Shown here piece after piece: positions 1 through 8,325 of a stretch of 64,000 nucleotides of DNA; the first letter of the stretch is position 1, and the number at the start of each line of letters is the position of its first letter. Source of the DNA: JAZLJD01 sp045617725 (GTDB lineage Bacteria > Bacillota > Clostridia > Lachnospirales > Lachnospiraceae); assembly GCA_045617725.1 (NCBI GenBank), contig JAZLJD010000028.1, positions 1 through 64,000 of the forward strand, read 5' to 3'. Both the position numbers and the translations under genes were made by a program. Below the pieces are notes generated by a model. It did no database searches, had not been told where the DNA came from, and saw only the letters and a list, made by a program, of their open reading frames with translations.

Positions 1-1
1 C

Positions 2-175
2 GTTGAAAAAGAAGAGATAGACGAGCATTTTGCTGTAATTGATAATCAGATTGTATGGCACGGTGGTATGAATCTTTTAGGTAAAGAAGATGTCTGGGAT
101 AATCTGATGCGTATAAAGAATGCAGAAGTTGGAGCTGAGTTGCTTGAATTATCACTTGGGAAAAATGAGGTATAA
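2..175 (+). CDS. C-terminal fragment of a possible PLD-domain/helicase-type protein (5'-truncated by window edge)
   Basis: The frame is open from the left edge to a TAA, giving about 57 residues. The segment IVWHGGMNLLGKED followed by a helical tail resembles the end of phospholipase-D-like nuclease domains, where a short strand and a Gly-x-x-Asn-Leu-Leu-Gly turn precede the last helix; such domains often close large DEAD/DEAH helicases in Firmicutes. The catalytic HKD motif and any helicase motors would lie outside the window, so the assignment rests on a short tail only. No T-rich terminator follows it. Confidence 0.4.
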   Translation, partial: VEKEEIDEHFAVIDNQIVWHGGMNLLGKEDVWDNLMRIKNAEVGAELLELSLGKNEV

Positions 176-283
176 TATTATGATTTTTGCACCTTATTTT
201 ACACCTTTTGCTTACAAAACTATGCCATTTTATACCAATATATGCCAAGTTAGCATAGTATGAAAATGGCTGAAACACTTAAT

Positions 284-327
284 ACAATGGGGTCCCTCCC
301 CTGCTGTGCAGCGGTCCTCCCCATTGT
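284..327. other. Inverted repeat hairpin in the gap before the tyrosine phosphatase gene
   Basis: ACAATGGGG at 284-292 pairs with CCCCATTGT at 319-327, and the interval contains a second self-complementary core, GCTGTGCAGC. The structure ends about 20 bp before the next gene's start. It lacks a T-run, so it is not a classical terminator; it could be a leader structure or a small repeat element. Confidence 0.4.
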
Positions 328-348
328 CAAGAATAAAGGAAAAAGCGT

Positions 349-834
349 ATGATTAGAGTATTATTCATCTGCCACGGCAACATTTGCCGTTCCGCAATGG
401 CGGAAATCATGCTACAATACATGGTAAATGCACGGGGTTTGCAGGGGATGTTTGAGATTGACTCGGCGGCGACCAGCCGCGAGGAGATAGGGAATACGAT
501 GTACCCGCCGGCGGTGCGAGAACTGGCACGGCACGGGATGCAGCCGAACGGACATCGGGCGCGGCAGATGACGCGGGAGGATTATGAGCGGTTCGACTAT
601 ATTTTGGGAATGGATTACGAGAACCTGCGTAACATGCAGCGCATGTGGCCGGAGGACAACGGACGGAAGATTCACCTGATTTTGGACTACACAAGCCGTC
701 CCGGCGCGGTGGCGGACCCCTGGTATACAGACAATTTTACAAAGACATACGCGGATTTGGAGGAAGGACTTAACGGATTTCTTCTTGCGATATTGGGTGA
801 GAAAGGGGAAACACATCATGAACGAAATCGTTAA
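349..834 (+). CDS. Low-molecular-weight protein-tyrosine phosphatase
   Basis: 161-residue cytoplasmic phosphatase. The N-terminal P-loop has the CX5RS signature: nucleophile Cys8, Arg14, Ser15 in CHGNICRS. The family's C-terminal general-acid loop is present as Asp123-Pro124 in VADPWY. Length matches the family (about 150-160 residues). It hydrolyses phosphotyrosine through a cysteinyl-phosphate intermediate; the physiological substrate is not evident here. The ATG follows AAAGGA at good spacing. The next gene's preferred ATG lies inside its last codons, so the two are probably co-translated. Confidence 0.93.
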   Translation: MIRVLFICHGNICRSAMAEIMLQYMVNARGLQGMFEIDSAATSREEIGNTMYPPAVRELARHGMQPNGHRARQMTREDYERFDYILGMDYENLRNMQRMWPEDNGRKIHLILDYTSRPGAVADPWYTDNFTKTYADLEEGLNGFLLAILGEKGETHHERNR

Positions 835-1450
835 AAAACGCAACAAGCTCCTTGCCGAGACCGTTATCAAGGGGCTCGCGAGCAGAAATATGACCGGCTA
901 CTACGCCGAAACCAAGGAGGAGGCCCTTGAGCTGGCACTTTCCCTCATACCGGAGGGCAGTACGGTTACGATGGGCGGGTCGATGTCGGTGGGCGAGATC
1001 GGTCTTTCGGATGCTCTGAAGACGGGCAATTATCATTTCATCGACCGGGATGCATCCGTGGACAAAAAGCAAGCTGCCCTCGCAGCCTTTAGCGCCGATG
1101 TTTACTTAGGTAGCGCCAATGCGATGACCAGCGATGGCATTCTTGTTAACATAGACGGCAATTCCAATCGCGTTGCTGCTTATGCATACGGCCCGGAGAA
1201 GCTTGTATTGATAGTCGGAATGAATAAGGTAGCAGGACCGACCGTGGACGAAGCGATGAAGCGTGCCAGAAATGAGGCCGCTACCAAGAACGCACAGCGT
1301 TTTGGCCTGTCTACACCCTGCTCAAAGACAGGAACCTGTATGAATTGTAAATCACCTGACACAATTTGTTGTCAGTTTCTGATAACACGTATGGAACGCC
1401 ACAAGGATCGTGTCCATGTGATTTTGGTAGGAGAGGAATTAGGATTCTGA
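818..1450 (+). CDS. LUD-domain protein (lactate-utilisation/DUF162 family)
   Basis: About 210 residues with the LUD fold pattern: a glycine-rich stretch GSTVTMGGSMSVGEIGL, then VYLGSANAMTSDGILVNIDGNSNRVAA and the conserved KLVLIVGMNKVA segment. Cysteines near the end (CSKTGTCMNCKSPDTICC) are common in clostridial members and may bind metal. Related proteins (LutC/YkgG) act in lactate oxidation, but solitary copies such as this have no settled substrate. I chose ATG 818 over an in-frame ATG at 785 because AAAGGGG precedes 818 and the longer form adds unconserved residues. It overlaps the phosphatase gene by 17 bp. Confidence 0.82.
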   Translation: MNEIVKKRNKLLAETVIKGLASRNMTGYYAETKEEALELALSLIPEGSTVTMGGSMSVGEIGLSDALKTGNYHFIDRDASVDKKQAALAAFSADVYLGSANAMTSDGILVNIDGNSNRVAAYAYGPEKLVLIVGMNKVAGPTVDEAMKRARNEAATKNAQRFGLSTPCSKTGTCMNCKSPDTICCQFLITRMERHKDRVHVILVGEELGF

Positions 1451-1475
1451 TTGGAGTCCCAAAGGAGAGTAAGCT

Positions 1476-2462
1476 ATGATTTTTACCTGTAAAAACTGTA
1501 ATGGCAATGTCATTTACAGTCCTACGATTGGGGCAATGTGGTGTCCACACTGCGGCGGAACGGAGACGCAGGAACAAACACCGGACATCGGGACTGTAAT
1601 CTGCAAGAACTGTAACGCAGAGCTGCAACCGGAGCCGTATACATCGGCGATGATGTGCCCGGCCTGCGGCAGCAGTGTTGTTTTTGACGAACGCGTAAGC
1701 GGGGATGACCGGCCCCAAAAGCTGATTCCGTTTCGAATTGATTATAATGGCGCAGTTGATATTGTAAAAAAACATATCTCGAAGCGCATTTTTACTCCGG
1801 ATGCTTTTTTAGGCGAGGAGAATCTTAACAAAATGCGTGGCCATTATGTACCTTTCTGGATGTATGATTTCGATGCCAAAATGAAATATACGGCCAAAGG
1901 CAAGCGTATTCGCAACTGGACAAGCGGAGACGGTTATTACTACACGGAAACCAGTATTTATGAGGTAAAGCGTGCCATGGAGTTCACCTTTAACGGTGTG
2001 CCGGCCGATGCTTCCATTAAGATGGACGATTCCCGAATGGACCTTTTGGAACCCTATGATTATTCGCAGTTCCACGACTTTGAAGAAAAGTACATGTCCG
2101 GTTTCGTGGGCGAGAAGCCTTCTGCGGATGACGCCAGTATGCGTCCCCGCGTTGAGAAAAAGTCCGAAGAAAGCGCCTATCAGCTTGTTCGGTCGACCGT
2201 TACGAGCTACTCGAGCATCTACGATGTGCAGACGGAATTCGAAATCGATCCGATAGACACGAACCTTGATATGCTGCCTGTATGGGAGTACAAGGTTCCT
2301 TTTCGCGGTAAGGACTGGGTGTTCCACATCAACGGCCAGACCGGCAAAATCATCGGAGAAACCCCGATTGTTGCGGGGAGAGTCATAGCATTTTCCGGCT
2401 TCTTCCTTTTTAGCTTTGTATTAATTGCTTATGCAATAGCTTTGCTTTTGGAGGTATTGTAA
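1476..2462 (+). CDS. Double zinc-ribbon membrane-anchored protein
   Basis: 328 residues. Two zinc ribbons sit at the N-terminus, each with paired CxxC knuckles: CKNCNG...CPHCGG (residues 4-28) and CKNCNAE...CPACGS (about 44-67). A soluble domain of about 220 residues with conserved aromatic patches (HYVPFWMYDFDA) follows, then one C-terminal membrane helix (about 304-327). This is the TFIIB-type zinc-ribbon family common in Firmicutes; its function is unknown. The stop codon overlaps the next start by 1 bp (TAATG), so it is translationally coupled to the TPM-domain gene, which suggests a shared envelope complex. Confidence 0.75.
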   Translation: MIFTCKNCNGNVIYSPTIGAMWCPHCGGTETQEQTPDIGTVICKNCNAELQPEPYTSAMMCPACGSSVVFDERVSGDDRPQKLIPFRIDYNGAVDIVKKHISKRIFTPDAFLGEENLNKMRGHYVPFWMYDFDAKMKYTAKGKRIRNWTSGDGYYYTETSIYEVKRAMEFTFNGVPADASIKMDDSRMDLLEPYDYSQFHDFEEKYMSGFVGEKPSADDASMRPRVEKKSEESAYQLVRSTVTSYSSIYDVQTEFEIDPIDTNLDMLPVWEYKVPFRGKDWVFHINGQTGKIIGETPIVAGRVIAFSGFFLFSFVLIAYAIALLLEVL

Positions 2463-3349
2463 TGAAGCGATTCTTAAAACATTTCAGAGTACTTATAATA
2501 TTGGACGCGATTGCATTGATTGCGATTGTGGCGGCACTTGTAATACGGAGTAATCAGAAACCGGTTGAGCGTGAGAACAATGCCTGCCCGACCGAGCGAA
2601 TTTATGATTATGCGGACCGCTTGACGGATGCGGAGGAAGACAGCCTGCGCAGTCTGATTGCCGAAGCGGAAGGAATATGTCACTGTGACATCGTTATCGT
2701 GACTTTGGATACGCCGTATCAGGAACTTATGGCAGGGTATGAGCCGGATCTCGTTTATCCGGAGGGCGCTTACTACAACATGGCGATGAACTATGCCGAT
2801 GATTTCTATGATAATGCGGTATACGGATACAATCAAAAGTGGGGCGATGGCTGTCTGTTCGTTGACAACTTTGCACCTGAGGCGGATGGCTGGCGTTATT
2901 ACTGGTTTTCGACCAGCGGCCGGTGCGAGGACCGTTATTCCAGTTACGACATCTCTTACCTGGAGGACGATATTTACGAGGTTTGGGAGGATGCAGACCC
3001 GTACGATGCGTACGTTGTCCTTGTTAACAGCGTAAGGCGCCATATGAAGCCAAAGATGAAGTCTGTAACGGGAGCCATTAAGGTATTGGGCATTATCACG
3101 GCAGTTATAGCTGCGCTTATTTACATGGGCGTACACCTTAAAAAGAAAGTTGGCGAGGTTACGACGATGGCATCGACGTACCTCGGACAGAATTATCGCT
3201 GTGTGCAGTCTGACGACAAACTTATCAGTCAGAATGTGAGCAGAGTGAAGCTTAGTTCGAGCTCCGGCGGTAGCGGCGGTGGCGGTGGCGGTGGTCATCA
3301 CACTTCAAGCGGCGGACACAGTCACGGCGGCGGTGGCGGTCGCCATTAG
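2462..3349 (+). CDS. TPM-domain membrane protein with Gly/His-rich tail
   Basis: 295 residues. A membrane helix (about 8-28) is followed by a TPM domain beginning RIYDYADRLTDAEEDSLRSL and continuing through the CDIVIVTLD strand, then a second membrane helix (about 204-224). The last 35 residues are almost entirely Ser, Gly and His. TPM domains occur in phosphatase-like and photosystem-repair proteins; no enzyme activity can be claimed here. Low-complexity Gly/His tails are frequent in bacterial TPM proteins and could bind metal. Directly coupled to the upstream zinc-ribbon gene. Confidence 0.8.
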   Translation: MKRFLKHFRVLIILDAIALIAIVAALVIRSNQKPVERENNACPTERIYDYADRLTDAEEDSLRSLIAEAEGICHCDIVIVTLDTPYQELMAGYEPDLVYPEGAYYNMAMNYADDFYDNAVYGYNQKWGDGCLFVDNFAPEADGWRYYWFSTSGRCEDRYSSYDISYLEDDIYEVWEDADPYDAYVVLVNSVRRHMKPKMKSVTGAIKVLGIITAVIAALIYMGVHLKKKVGEVTTMASTYLGQNYRCVQSDDKLISQNVSRVKLSSSSGGSGGGGGGGHHTSSGGHSHGGGGGRH

Positions 3350-3502
3350 TTGGGGGCTTTTTGCACAAGAATGTGTACTTCTGCATGGCGCGGTTTACAT
3401 AATATGCAAGCTTGACTGAAATGGTTTACATAATGTCGTGGATTTGGATGAAATGGTTTACATAATGCCTACACGGCATCGACAAATGCTATGCACACAT
3501 TT

Positions 3503-3546
3503 CTCGATGTAATTGGAGGCTTTTTTAAGCAACTTCCGACATCGAG
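3503..3546. repeat. Dispersed hairpin element, CTCGATGT/ACATCGAG
   Basis: CTCGATGT at 3503-3510 is the exact reverse complement of ACATCGAG at 3539-3546, with a 28-nt loop. The same stem recurs in other intergenic regions of this window. Confidence 0.7.
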
Positions 3547-3560
3547 TATATTGAATACCC

Positions 3561-3613
3561 CCTGCCCCGATGTAACGAGCCTACAAACCCGTAAATTTTG
3601 ACATCGGGGCAGG
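3561..3613. repeat. Dispersed hairpin element with 13-bp stem, CCTGCCCCGATGT
   Basis: CCTGCCCCGATGT at 3561-3573 pairs perfectly with ACATCGGGGCAGG at 3601-3613 around a 27-nt loop. It contains the GATGT/ACATC core of the dispersed hairpin family but with a longer GC-rich stem. There is no T-run on either side, so it is not an obvious terminator. Confidence 0.75.
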
Positions 3614-3660
3614 CGTATTTCGAAAATCCCGATGCATTCTCCCGTGGGGACGTTCCTTTT

Positions 3661-3749
3661 GTCACGAGGATGTGTACTTCGTCACGAGGATGTGTACTTT
3701 GTCACGAGGATGTGTACTTCGTCACGAGGATGTGTACTTTGTCACGAGG
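3661..3749. repeat. 20-bp tandem repeat, 4.4 copies, ending in the ribosome binding site of the next gene
   Basis: Four perfect units GTCACGAGGATGTGTACTT plus an alternating final base (C,T,C,T) start at 3661, 3681, 3701 and 3721. A partial fifth copy, GTCACGAGG, at 3741-3749 supplies the GAGG placed just before the lipoprotein start at 3756. The alternating last base implies a 40-bp higher-order unit. Confidence 0.92.
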
Positions 3750-3755
3750 TGAGTT

Positions 3756-4757
3756 ATGCGTAAGTATTTTGCGATTATTTTGTTTGGAATGATGTGTTTG
3801 TGCGCTTGTGCACCCGGGAAAGACGGGGGCACGGCAGGTGCGCCTGTGGAATCGGCGGCGCCCTCCGGTGGGGGAACCACGACGGTGGAGCCCACGGCGG
3901 CGCCCGTGGAGACCTACGAGGAACTTCAAGGCAATCTGGAGTTTTCCGAGATTTCGTTTACGGGCGTGAAGGGCGATGTCATCACGACGCAGGAGCGCGG
4001 CTACTACGAAGGCGACCGATACATCCTTTTTGTCGACGAAGGCATAAGGCTGGCTGCAGACTTGCCGGATGTCCTAACACGCGTCTATGACTGCATCGAA
4101 GACGTGACCGGAGTAGAGTATGAGAATGACGGCGAGTACGCAGACTATTTCTATCCGGGCTATTTCCAAGAGGTCTTCGGGGAAGGCCGCAAGGAAGTTT
4201 TTAACCCTGCCAAAAACAAAATCGAAATCTACATTGCCAAAAACGAAAGTGCCATGTCCTATCCGGGCGTGATTTACCTGCCGGAAATCGAAGTGGACCG
4301 ATCGCTGGAGGATTTCCCGATTTCCATTATTCACGAAAACGTGCATGAACTTCAGTACAAGACGGTTGGCGAGTCCGACTTTACGACGATGGAGGGCTTC
4401 GCAACGTATATAACGAGCCTTGTTTTGCCCAAGGTCGATGCCGCAAGTGTTTTTGATTCGGAAATGAATTATTCCGCGGAAGCGGCGGGAATTACGAAAG
4501 AGAATGCCCGGAAACGGTACACGGAGTTCTCAGAAGACTTTTGGAATGACGGGTATATATACGGATATTGGCTGGTTCGGTATATTTGTGAGAACTATGA
4601 TGCTCAATTCCCGGCTCATTATTTCGAAAGAATGTCGGAAATAACGGAAGAGTATTGGCAGAATTCTTACAGAGAGAAGAGTGCCCGGATTATTGAAGAA
4701 CTTACGGTGGATACGATTTTTGAGGATTTCGGAGAATATATGGGCTCATTACAATAA
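3756..4757 (+). CDS. Lipoprotein with gluzincin-like HExxH metallopeptidase motif
   Basis: 333 residues. The N-terminus is a lipoprotein signal (MRKY, hydrophobic core, lipobox L15-C-A-C18), followed by a Gly/Ala/Pro/Thr-rich linker to about residue 50. A zinc-protease helix HENVH (His193, Glu194, His197) lies mid-protein, and Glu213 in MEGFATY is a plausible third ligand, the spacing seen in gluzincins and DUF2268-like proteins. Predicted to be anchored on the outer membrane face. The substrate is unknown. The start follows GAGG derived from the upstream tandem array. A bidirectional terminator follows. Confidence 0.72.
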   Translation: MRKYFAIILFGMMCLCACAPGKDGGTAGAPVESAAPSGGGTTTVEPTAAPVETYEELQGNLEFSEISFTGVKGDVITTQERGYYEGDRYILFVDEGIRLAADLPDVLTRVYDCIEDVTGVEYENDGEYADYFYPGYFQEVFGEGRKEVFNPAKNKIEIYIAKNESAMSYPGVIYLPEIEVDRSLEDFPISIIHENVHELQYKTVGESDFTTMEGFATYITSLVLPKVDAASVFDSEMNYSAEAAGITKENARKRYTEFSEDFWNDGYIYGYWLVRYICENYDAQFPAHYFERMSEITEEYWQNSYREKSARIIEELTVDTIFEDFGEYMGSLQ

Positions 4758-4761
4758 AAAG

Positions 4762-4800
4762 AAAGCATCCCACATGACGGTATGGGATGCTTTATCTTTT
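4762..4800. terminator. Bidirectional terminator between lipoprotein gene and rpsT
   Basis: AAAGCATCCCA (4762-4772) pairs with TGGGATGCTTT (4783-4793). The hairpin is followed by TATCTTTTT on the plus strand and preceded by A-rich sequence that becomes a T-run on the minus strand. It serves the two convergent genes. Confidence 0.9.
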
Positions 4801-4811
4801 TAATGATTTAC

Positions 4812-5075
4812 TTAAGCCATTTTGTTGACAGCAAGGTTAAGACGGGAAATCTTACGGGATGCATAGTTCTTGTGATATACACCCTTGCTGGCAGCTTTAT
4901 CGATAACTGAAGTAGCAGCAAGTACTGCAGCCTGAGCAGCGGCCTTGTCACCGGACTCGATTGCTGCGTAAACTTTCTTTACATAGGTCTTTACTTCAGA
5001 ACGGATTGCTTTATTACGGTCAGCTCTTACCTGAGCGACTTCAACACGCTTCTTAGCAGATTTGATATTAGCCAA
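4812..5075 (-). CDS. rpsT: 30S ribosomal protein S20
   Basis: 87 residues beginning MANIKSAKKRVEVAQVRA, a typical S20 start, with the C-terminal HKNYASRKISRLNLAVNK pattern that binds 16S rRNA. Strongly basic and helical, of normal length. It is the only gene on the minus strand in the window. Its RBS (GGAGGTG on the minus strand) and a consensus sigma-A promoter lie upstream. rpsT divergent from lepA is a common Firmicutes arrangement. Confidence 0.98.
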   Translation of the reverse strand: MANIKSAKKRVEVAQVRADRNKAIRSEVKTYVKKVYAAIESGDKAAAQAAVLAATSVIDKAASKGVYHKNYASRKISRLNLAVNKMA

Positions 5076-5154
5076 AGTTCACACCTCCATTGTTGTGAGA
5101 TAATTTACAACGTTCATCGATCCGGACACGGACGTTCAATGAACATACGCATAT

Positions 5155-5183
5155 ATTCTATTGTAGCGACTTTTAAATGTCAA
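5155..5183 (-). promoter_or_regulatory. Sigma-A promoter of rpsT
   Basis: On the minus strand a perfect TTGACA (5183-5178) is separated by 17 nt from TAGAAT (5160-5155). The roughly 75-nt leader contains an inverted repeat, GTTCATTGAAC, which could serve ribosomal-protein feedback. Confidence 0.85.
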
Positions 5184-5213
5184 TAACGAAATTCACGATT
5201 TTTCGCGGAAATC

Positions 5214-5242
5214 TTGTTTTTTGGCACCACATTCAGTATGAT
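5214..5242 (+). promoter_or_regulatory. Probable sigma-A promoter of lepA-hemW
   Basis: TTGTTT (5214-5219), 17-nt spacer, TATGAT (5237-5242), about 40 nt before the lepA ATG. It is divergent from the rpsT promoter with no overlap. Confidence 0.6.
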
Positions 5243-5281
5243 AAAGCATGTCAATTCTATATGCAACGAATAGAGGTTATT

Positions 5282-7096
5282 ATGTCAGATTTTGATCAGA
5301 GCAAAATAAGAAATTTTTGTATTATTGCCCATATAGACCACGGCAAAAGTACGCTTGCGGACCGCATCATCGAGATGACCGGCCTGCTTACGAGCCGTGA
5401 AATGCAGGCGCAGGTCCTTGATAATATGGACCTCGAGCGCGAAAGAGGAATTACCATAAAGGCCCAGACGGTGCGTACCGTTTACAAGGCGCAGGACGGT
5501 GAGGAGTATATCCTGAACCTTATAGACACGCCGGGCCATGTTGACTTTAATTATGAAGTAAGCCGCTCGCTGGCTGCCTGCGACGGTGCGATTCTGATTG
5601 TCGATGCGGCACAGGGCATCGAGGCCCAGACGCTGGCCAATGTTTATCTGGCGCTGGAGCATGACCTCGAAGTGTTCCCCGTCATCAACAAAATCGACCT
5701 TCCCAGCGCAGAGCCGCAGCGTGTTATCAACGAAATTGAGGATGTGATCGGCCTCGAAGCGCAGGATGCACCGCTCATCAGTGCCAAAAACGGAATCAAC
5801 ATCGATCAGGTTTTAGAAGCTGTCGTTCACAAAATCCCGGCTCCGAACGGCGATGCTTCGGCACCCCTTAAGGCCCTTATTTTCGACTCGCTTTATGATT
5901 CCTACAAGGGCGTCATTGTTTTTTGCCGCCTTATGGACGGTAAGCTTTCTAAAGGCAAAAAAGTAAAGATGATGGCGACCGGTGCTACGGCTGAGGTCGT
6001 GGAAGTCGGCTATTTTGGCGCGGGACAGTTCATTCCCTGCGAGGAGCTTTCGGCCGGCATGGTTGGCTATTTTACGGCATCCATCAAGAATGTGCGTGAT
6101 ACGGCTGTGGGTGATACGGTCACCGAGTTCGAGAATCCCTGCAAGGAGGCATTGCCGGGCTACAAAAAGGCGCAGTCCATGGTTTACTGCGGAATGTACC
6201 CTGCCGATGGAGCCAAGTATCCGGACCTTCGGGACGCACTTGAGAAACTGCAGCTTAACGACGCTTCCTTAAACTATGAGCCCGAGACTTCGATTGCATT
6301 GGGCTTTGGCTTCCGATGTGGTTTCCTGGGACTTTTGCACCTTGAAATAATACAGGAACGTCTGGAACGCGAGTACAACCTGGACCTTGTTACGACTGCG
6401 CCCGGCGTTATATATAAGGTATACAAAACGGACGGCGAGATGATTGAACTTACGAATCCGGCGAACCTCCCCGATCCTTCGACGATAGAGTACATGGAGG
6501 AGCCGATTGTTTCCTCCGAAATCATGGTGACGAGCGAGTATATCGGCTCGATTATGGAGCTGTGCCAGCAACGCCGCGGACGTTATCTGGGTATGGAATA
6601 CATTGAGAAAACACGTGCGCTTCTTAAGTATGAACTGCCGCTCAACGAAATCATTTATGACTTTTTCGACGCACTCAAGTCCCGCTCAAAGGGCTATGCT
6701 TCCTTTGATTATGAGCTTAAGGGATATGAACGTTCGTCGTTATGTAAACTGGATATTCTGGTAAATCACGAGGAAGTGGATGCGCTTTCTTTCATCGTGC
6801 ACGAGTCGACGGCGTACGATCGCGGCCGTCGTATGTGCGAGCGTCTGAAGGATGAGATTCCCCGTCAGCTCTTCGAGATTCCCATCCAGGCCGCCGTAGG
6901 CGGCCGTATCATCGCCCGCGAGACTGTCAAGGCGATGCGTAAGGATGTCCTCGCCAAGTGCTACGGCGGTGATATAAGCCGTAAGAAGAAGCTCCTTGAG
7001 AAGGAGAAGGAAGGCAAGAAGCGTATGCGTTCCTTCGGCAACGTGGAGATTCCGCAGGAGGCCTTCATGGCCGTCCTTAAGTTGGACGAAGAGTAA
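5282..7096 (+). CDS. lepA: Elongation factor 4, ribosome back-translocating GTPase LepA
   Basis: 604 residues, the family's usual length. GTPase motifs: G1 AHIDHGKST (16-24), G3 DTPGHVDF, G4 NKID. The domain order of EF4 follows, ending in the LepA-specific C-terminal domain (SFGNVEIPQEAFMAVLKL). It binds ribosomes and remodels stalled or mistranslocated complexes. I start at ATG 5282 (AGAGG upstream, conserved SKIRNFCIIAH) rather than an in-frame ATG at 5177, which would add 35 unconserved residues and overlap the promoter region. The next gene follows within 5 bp. Confidence 0.98.
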   Translation: MSDFDQSKIRNFCIIAHIDHGKSTLADRIIEMTGLLTSREMQAQVLDNMDLERERGITIKAQTVRTVYKAQDGEEYILNLIDTPGHVDFNYEVSRSLAACDGAILIVDAAQGIEAQTLANVYLALEHDLEVFPVINKIDLPSAEPQRVINEIEDVIGLEAQDAPLISAKNGINIDQVLEAVVHKIPAPNGDASAPLKALIFDSLYDSYKGVIVFCRLMDGKLSKGKKVKMMATGATAEVVEVGYFGAGQFIPCEELSAGMVGYFTASIKNVRDTAVGDTVTEFENPCKEALPGYKKAQSMVYCGMYPADGAKYPDLRDALEKLQLNDASLNYEPETSIALGFGFRCGFLGLLHLEIIQERLEREYNLDLVTTAPGVIYKVYKTDGEMIELTNPANLPDPSTIEYMEEPIVSSEIMVTSEYIGSIMELCQQRRGRYLGMEYIEKTRALLKYELPLNEIIYDFFDALKSRSKGYASFDYELKGYERSSLCKLDILVNHEEVDALSFIVHESTAYDRGRRMCERLKDEIPRQLFEIPIQAAVGGRIIARETVKAMRKDVLAKCYGGDISRKKKLLEKEKEGKKRMRSFGNVEIPQEAFMAVLKLDEE

Positions 7097-7100
7097 TCCC

Positions 7101-8318
7101 ATGAAAGATTTGATGCTTTACATTCACATACCGTTCTGCGTGCGTAAGTGCCTCTACTGCGATTTCCTTTCATTCCCCGTAGGTGCTTGCCACGACGACA
7201 CACTTCGGAGTTATGTAAACCGCTTGTGCGACGAAATCCGTGCAACCCCCACGGTACCTGAGCCCCGGTTGACCGCCACGGAAGCCGTATCCGGGACAAC
7301 CGACACAGCAGCCACCTCCCGGACCTACCGGGTGACCAGCATCTTTTTTGGCGGAGGAACCCCGTCCCTTTTGCCTATACCGCTGCTTCAGCAGATTATG
7401 GACACGGTGCGGAATTGTTTTTATCTTGCGGAGGATGCAGAAATCAGCATCGAGGTGAACCCGTGCACGGCCACTCTCGAGAAGATGACCGGGCTTAAGA
7501 AACTGGGCTTTAACAGGGTGAGCATCGGCGTGCAGTCGTTTCAGGATGCAGAGCTTCGGACGCTGGGACGGGTGCATGATGCAGCCACGGCTTTAAAGGC
7601 GGTGGAAACGGCGCGTAAGGCGGGGTTTACGAACATAAATCTGGATCTTATGAGTGCTATCCCGGGACAGACCGCGGAAAGCTACGAGCAGAATCTGCGG
7701 AAGGCGATTTCGCTTTCCGTACCGCATATCTCTGCCTATTCGCTGATTCTCGAAGAGGGCACACCTTTCTACGACATGTATGAGTACGGCCGGGCACCGC
7801 TGCCCGATGAGGATACGGAACGCGAAATGTACGAAATGACCGACCGGATTCTCTCAGAGGCCGGGTATCATCGGTATGAGATTTCCAATTATTCCCTTCC
7901 GGGCCGCGAATGTCGCCACAATACAGGCTACTGGCAACGCCGCGAGTACTTGGGCTTTGGCCCGGGCGCCGCGTCCTTTTTGAATCATGTGAGGTACCAA
8001 AATCCGTCCGATTTGGATTCGTGGACAAAAAGTACGGCGGGGCAGGCAGGCCGCGAAGCGGAAGTGCTGTCACCCGAAGACGAAATGGCGGAATTCATGT
8101 ATCTTGGACTTCGTATGACGGAGGGCGTGAAATGTGCGGATTTTGAGCAGGCGTTCGGCCGCAGCCTTTCGGATGTTTACGGAAACGTAATCGAAGACCT
8201 CATGAAAAAGGGCTTACTTACGAGGCGGGCAGATGCCGGATATCGCCTTACGAAACGCGGCATCGATGTGAGCAATACGGTGTTTGTGGAATTTCTTCCG
8301 GACGAAACGGGTATGTAA
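7101..8318 (+). CDS. hemW: Heme chaperone HemW, radical SAM (coproporphyrinogen dehydrogenase-like)
   Basis: 405 residues. The radical-SAM cluster motif is CVRKCLYC (Cys13, Cys17, Cys20) after LYIHIPF, with the HemW extra residue pattern YCDF, then FFGGGTPSLL and the C-terminal HemW domain. It binds heme and an Fe-S cluster and transfers heme to acceptors; it is not a true HemN. Residues about 42-72, between the first helix and the GGGTP strand, form a Thr/Ala-rich insertion that is longer than usual. ATG 7101 is chosen by homology; it lies 4 bp after lepA, typical of lepA-hemW operons. Confidence 0.95.
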   Translation: MKDLMLYIHIPFCVRKCLYCDFLSFPVGACHDDTLRSYVNRLCDEIRATPTVPEPRLTATEAVSGTTDTAATSRTYRVTSIFFGGGTPSLLPIPLLQQIMDTVRNCFYLAEDAEISIEVNPCTATLEKMTGLKKLGFNRVSIGVQSFQDAELRTLGRVHDAATALKAVETARKAGFTNINLDLMSAIPGQTAESYEQNLRKAISLSVPHISAYSLILEEGTPFYDMYEYGRAPLPDEDTEREMYEMTDRILSEAGYHRYEISNYSLPGRECRHNTGYWQRREYLGFGPGAASFLNHVRYQNPSDLDSWTKSTAGQAGREAEVLSPEDEMAEFMYLGLRMTEGVKCADFEQAFGRSLSDVYGNVIEDLMKKGLLTRRADAGYRLTKRGIDVSNTVFVEFLPDETGM

Positions 8319-8325
8319 TATTTAC

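Larger units (their letters stand above)
3350..3755. other. 406-bp repeat-rich intergenic region
   Basis: No convincing gene. Three copies of GGTTTACATAA lie at 3392-3402, 3423-3433 and 3455-3465. Two inverted repeats of the dispersed CATCG family follow (3503-3546 and 3561-3613), then a 20-bp tandem array (3661-3749). One copy of the array's inner motif, ATGTGTACTTC, appears alone near 3371, about 300 bp upstream of the array. Confidence 0.7.

Noticed and set aside
3598..3792. Small plus-strand frame over the 20-bp array
   Set aside because: It begins inside the hairpin repeat, overlaps the lipoprotein start in another frame and encodes repeat peptides.
5177..5281. N-terminal extension of LepA
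   Set aside because: The extra 35 residues are unconserved, overlap promoter sequence and lack an RBS; ATG 5282 fits.
6736..6750. Similar word TTATGTAAACTGG inside lepA
   Set aside because: It codes for conserved LepA residues (LCKLD); not an insertion.
7211..7223. TTATGTAAACCGC inside hemW as a mobile repeat scar
   Set aside because: It encodes residues (YVNR) in a stretch that aligns with normal HemW, so chance or codon bias explains it better than insertion.
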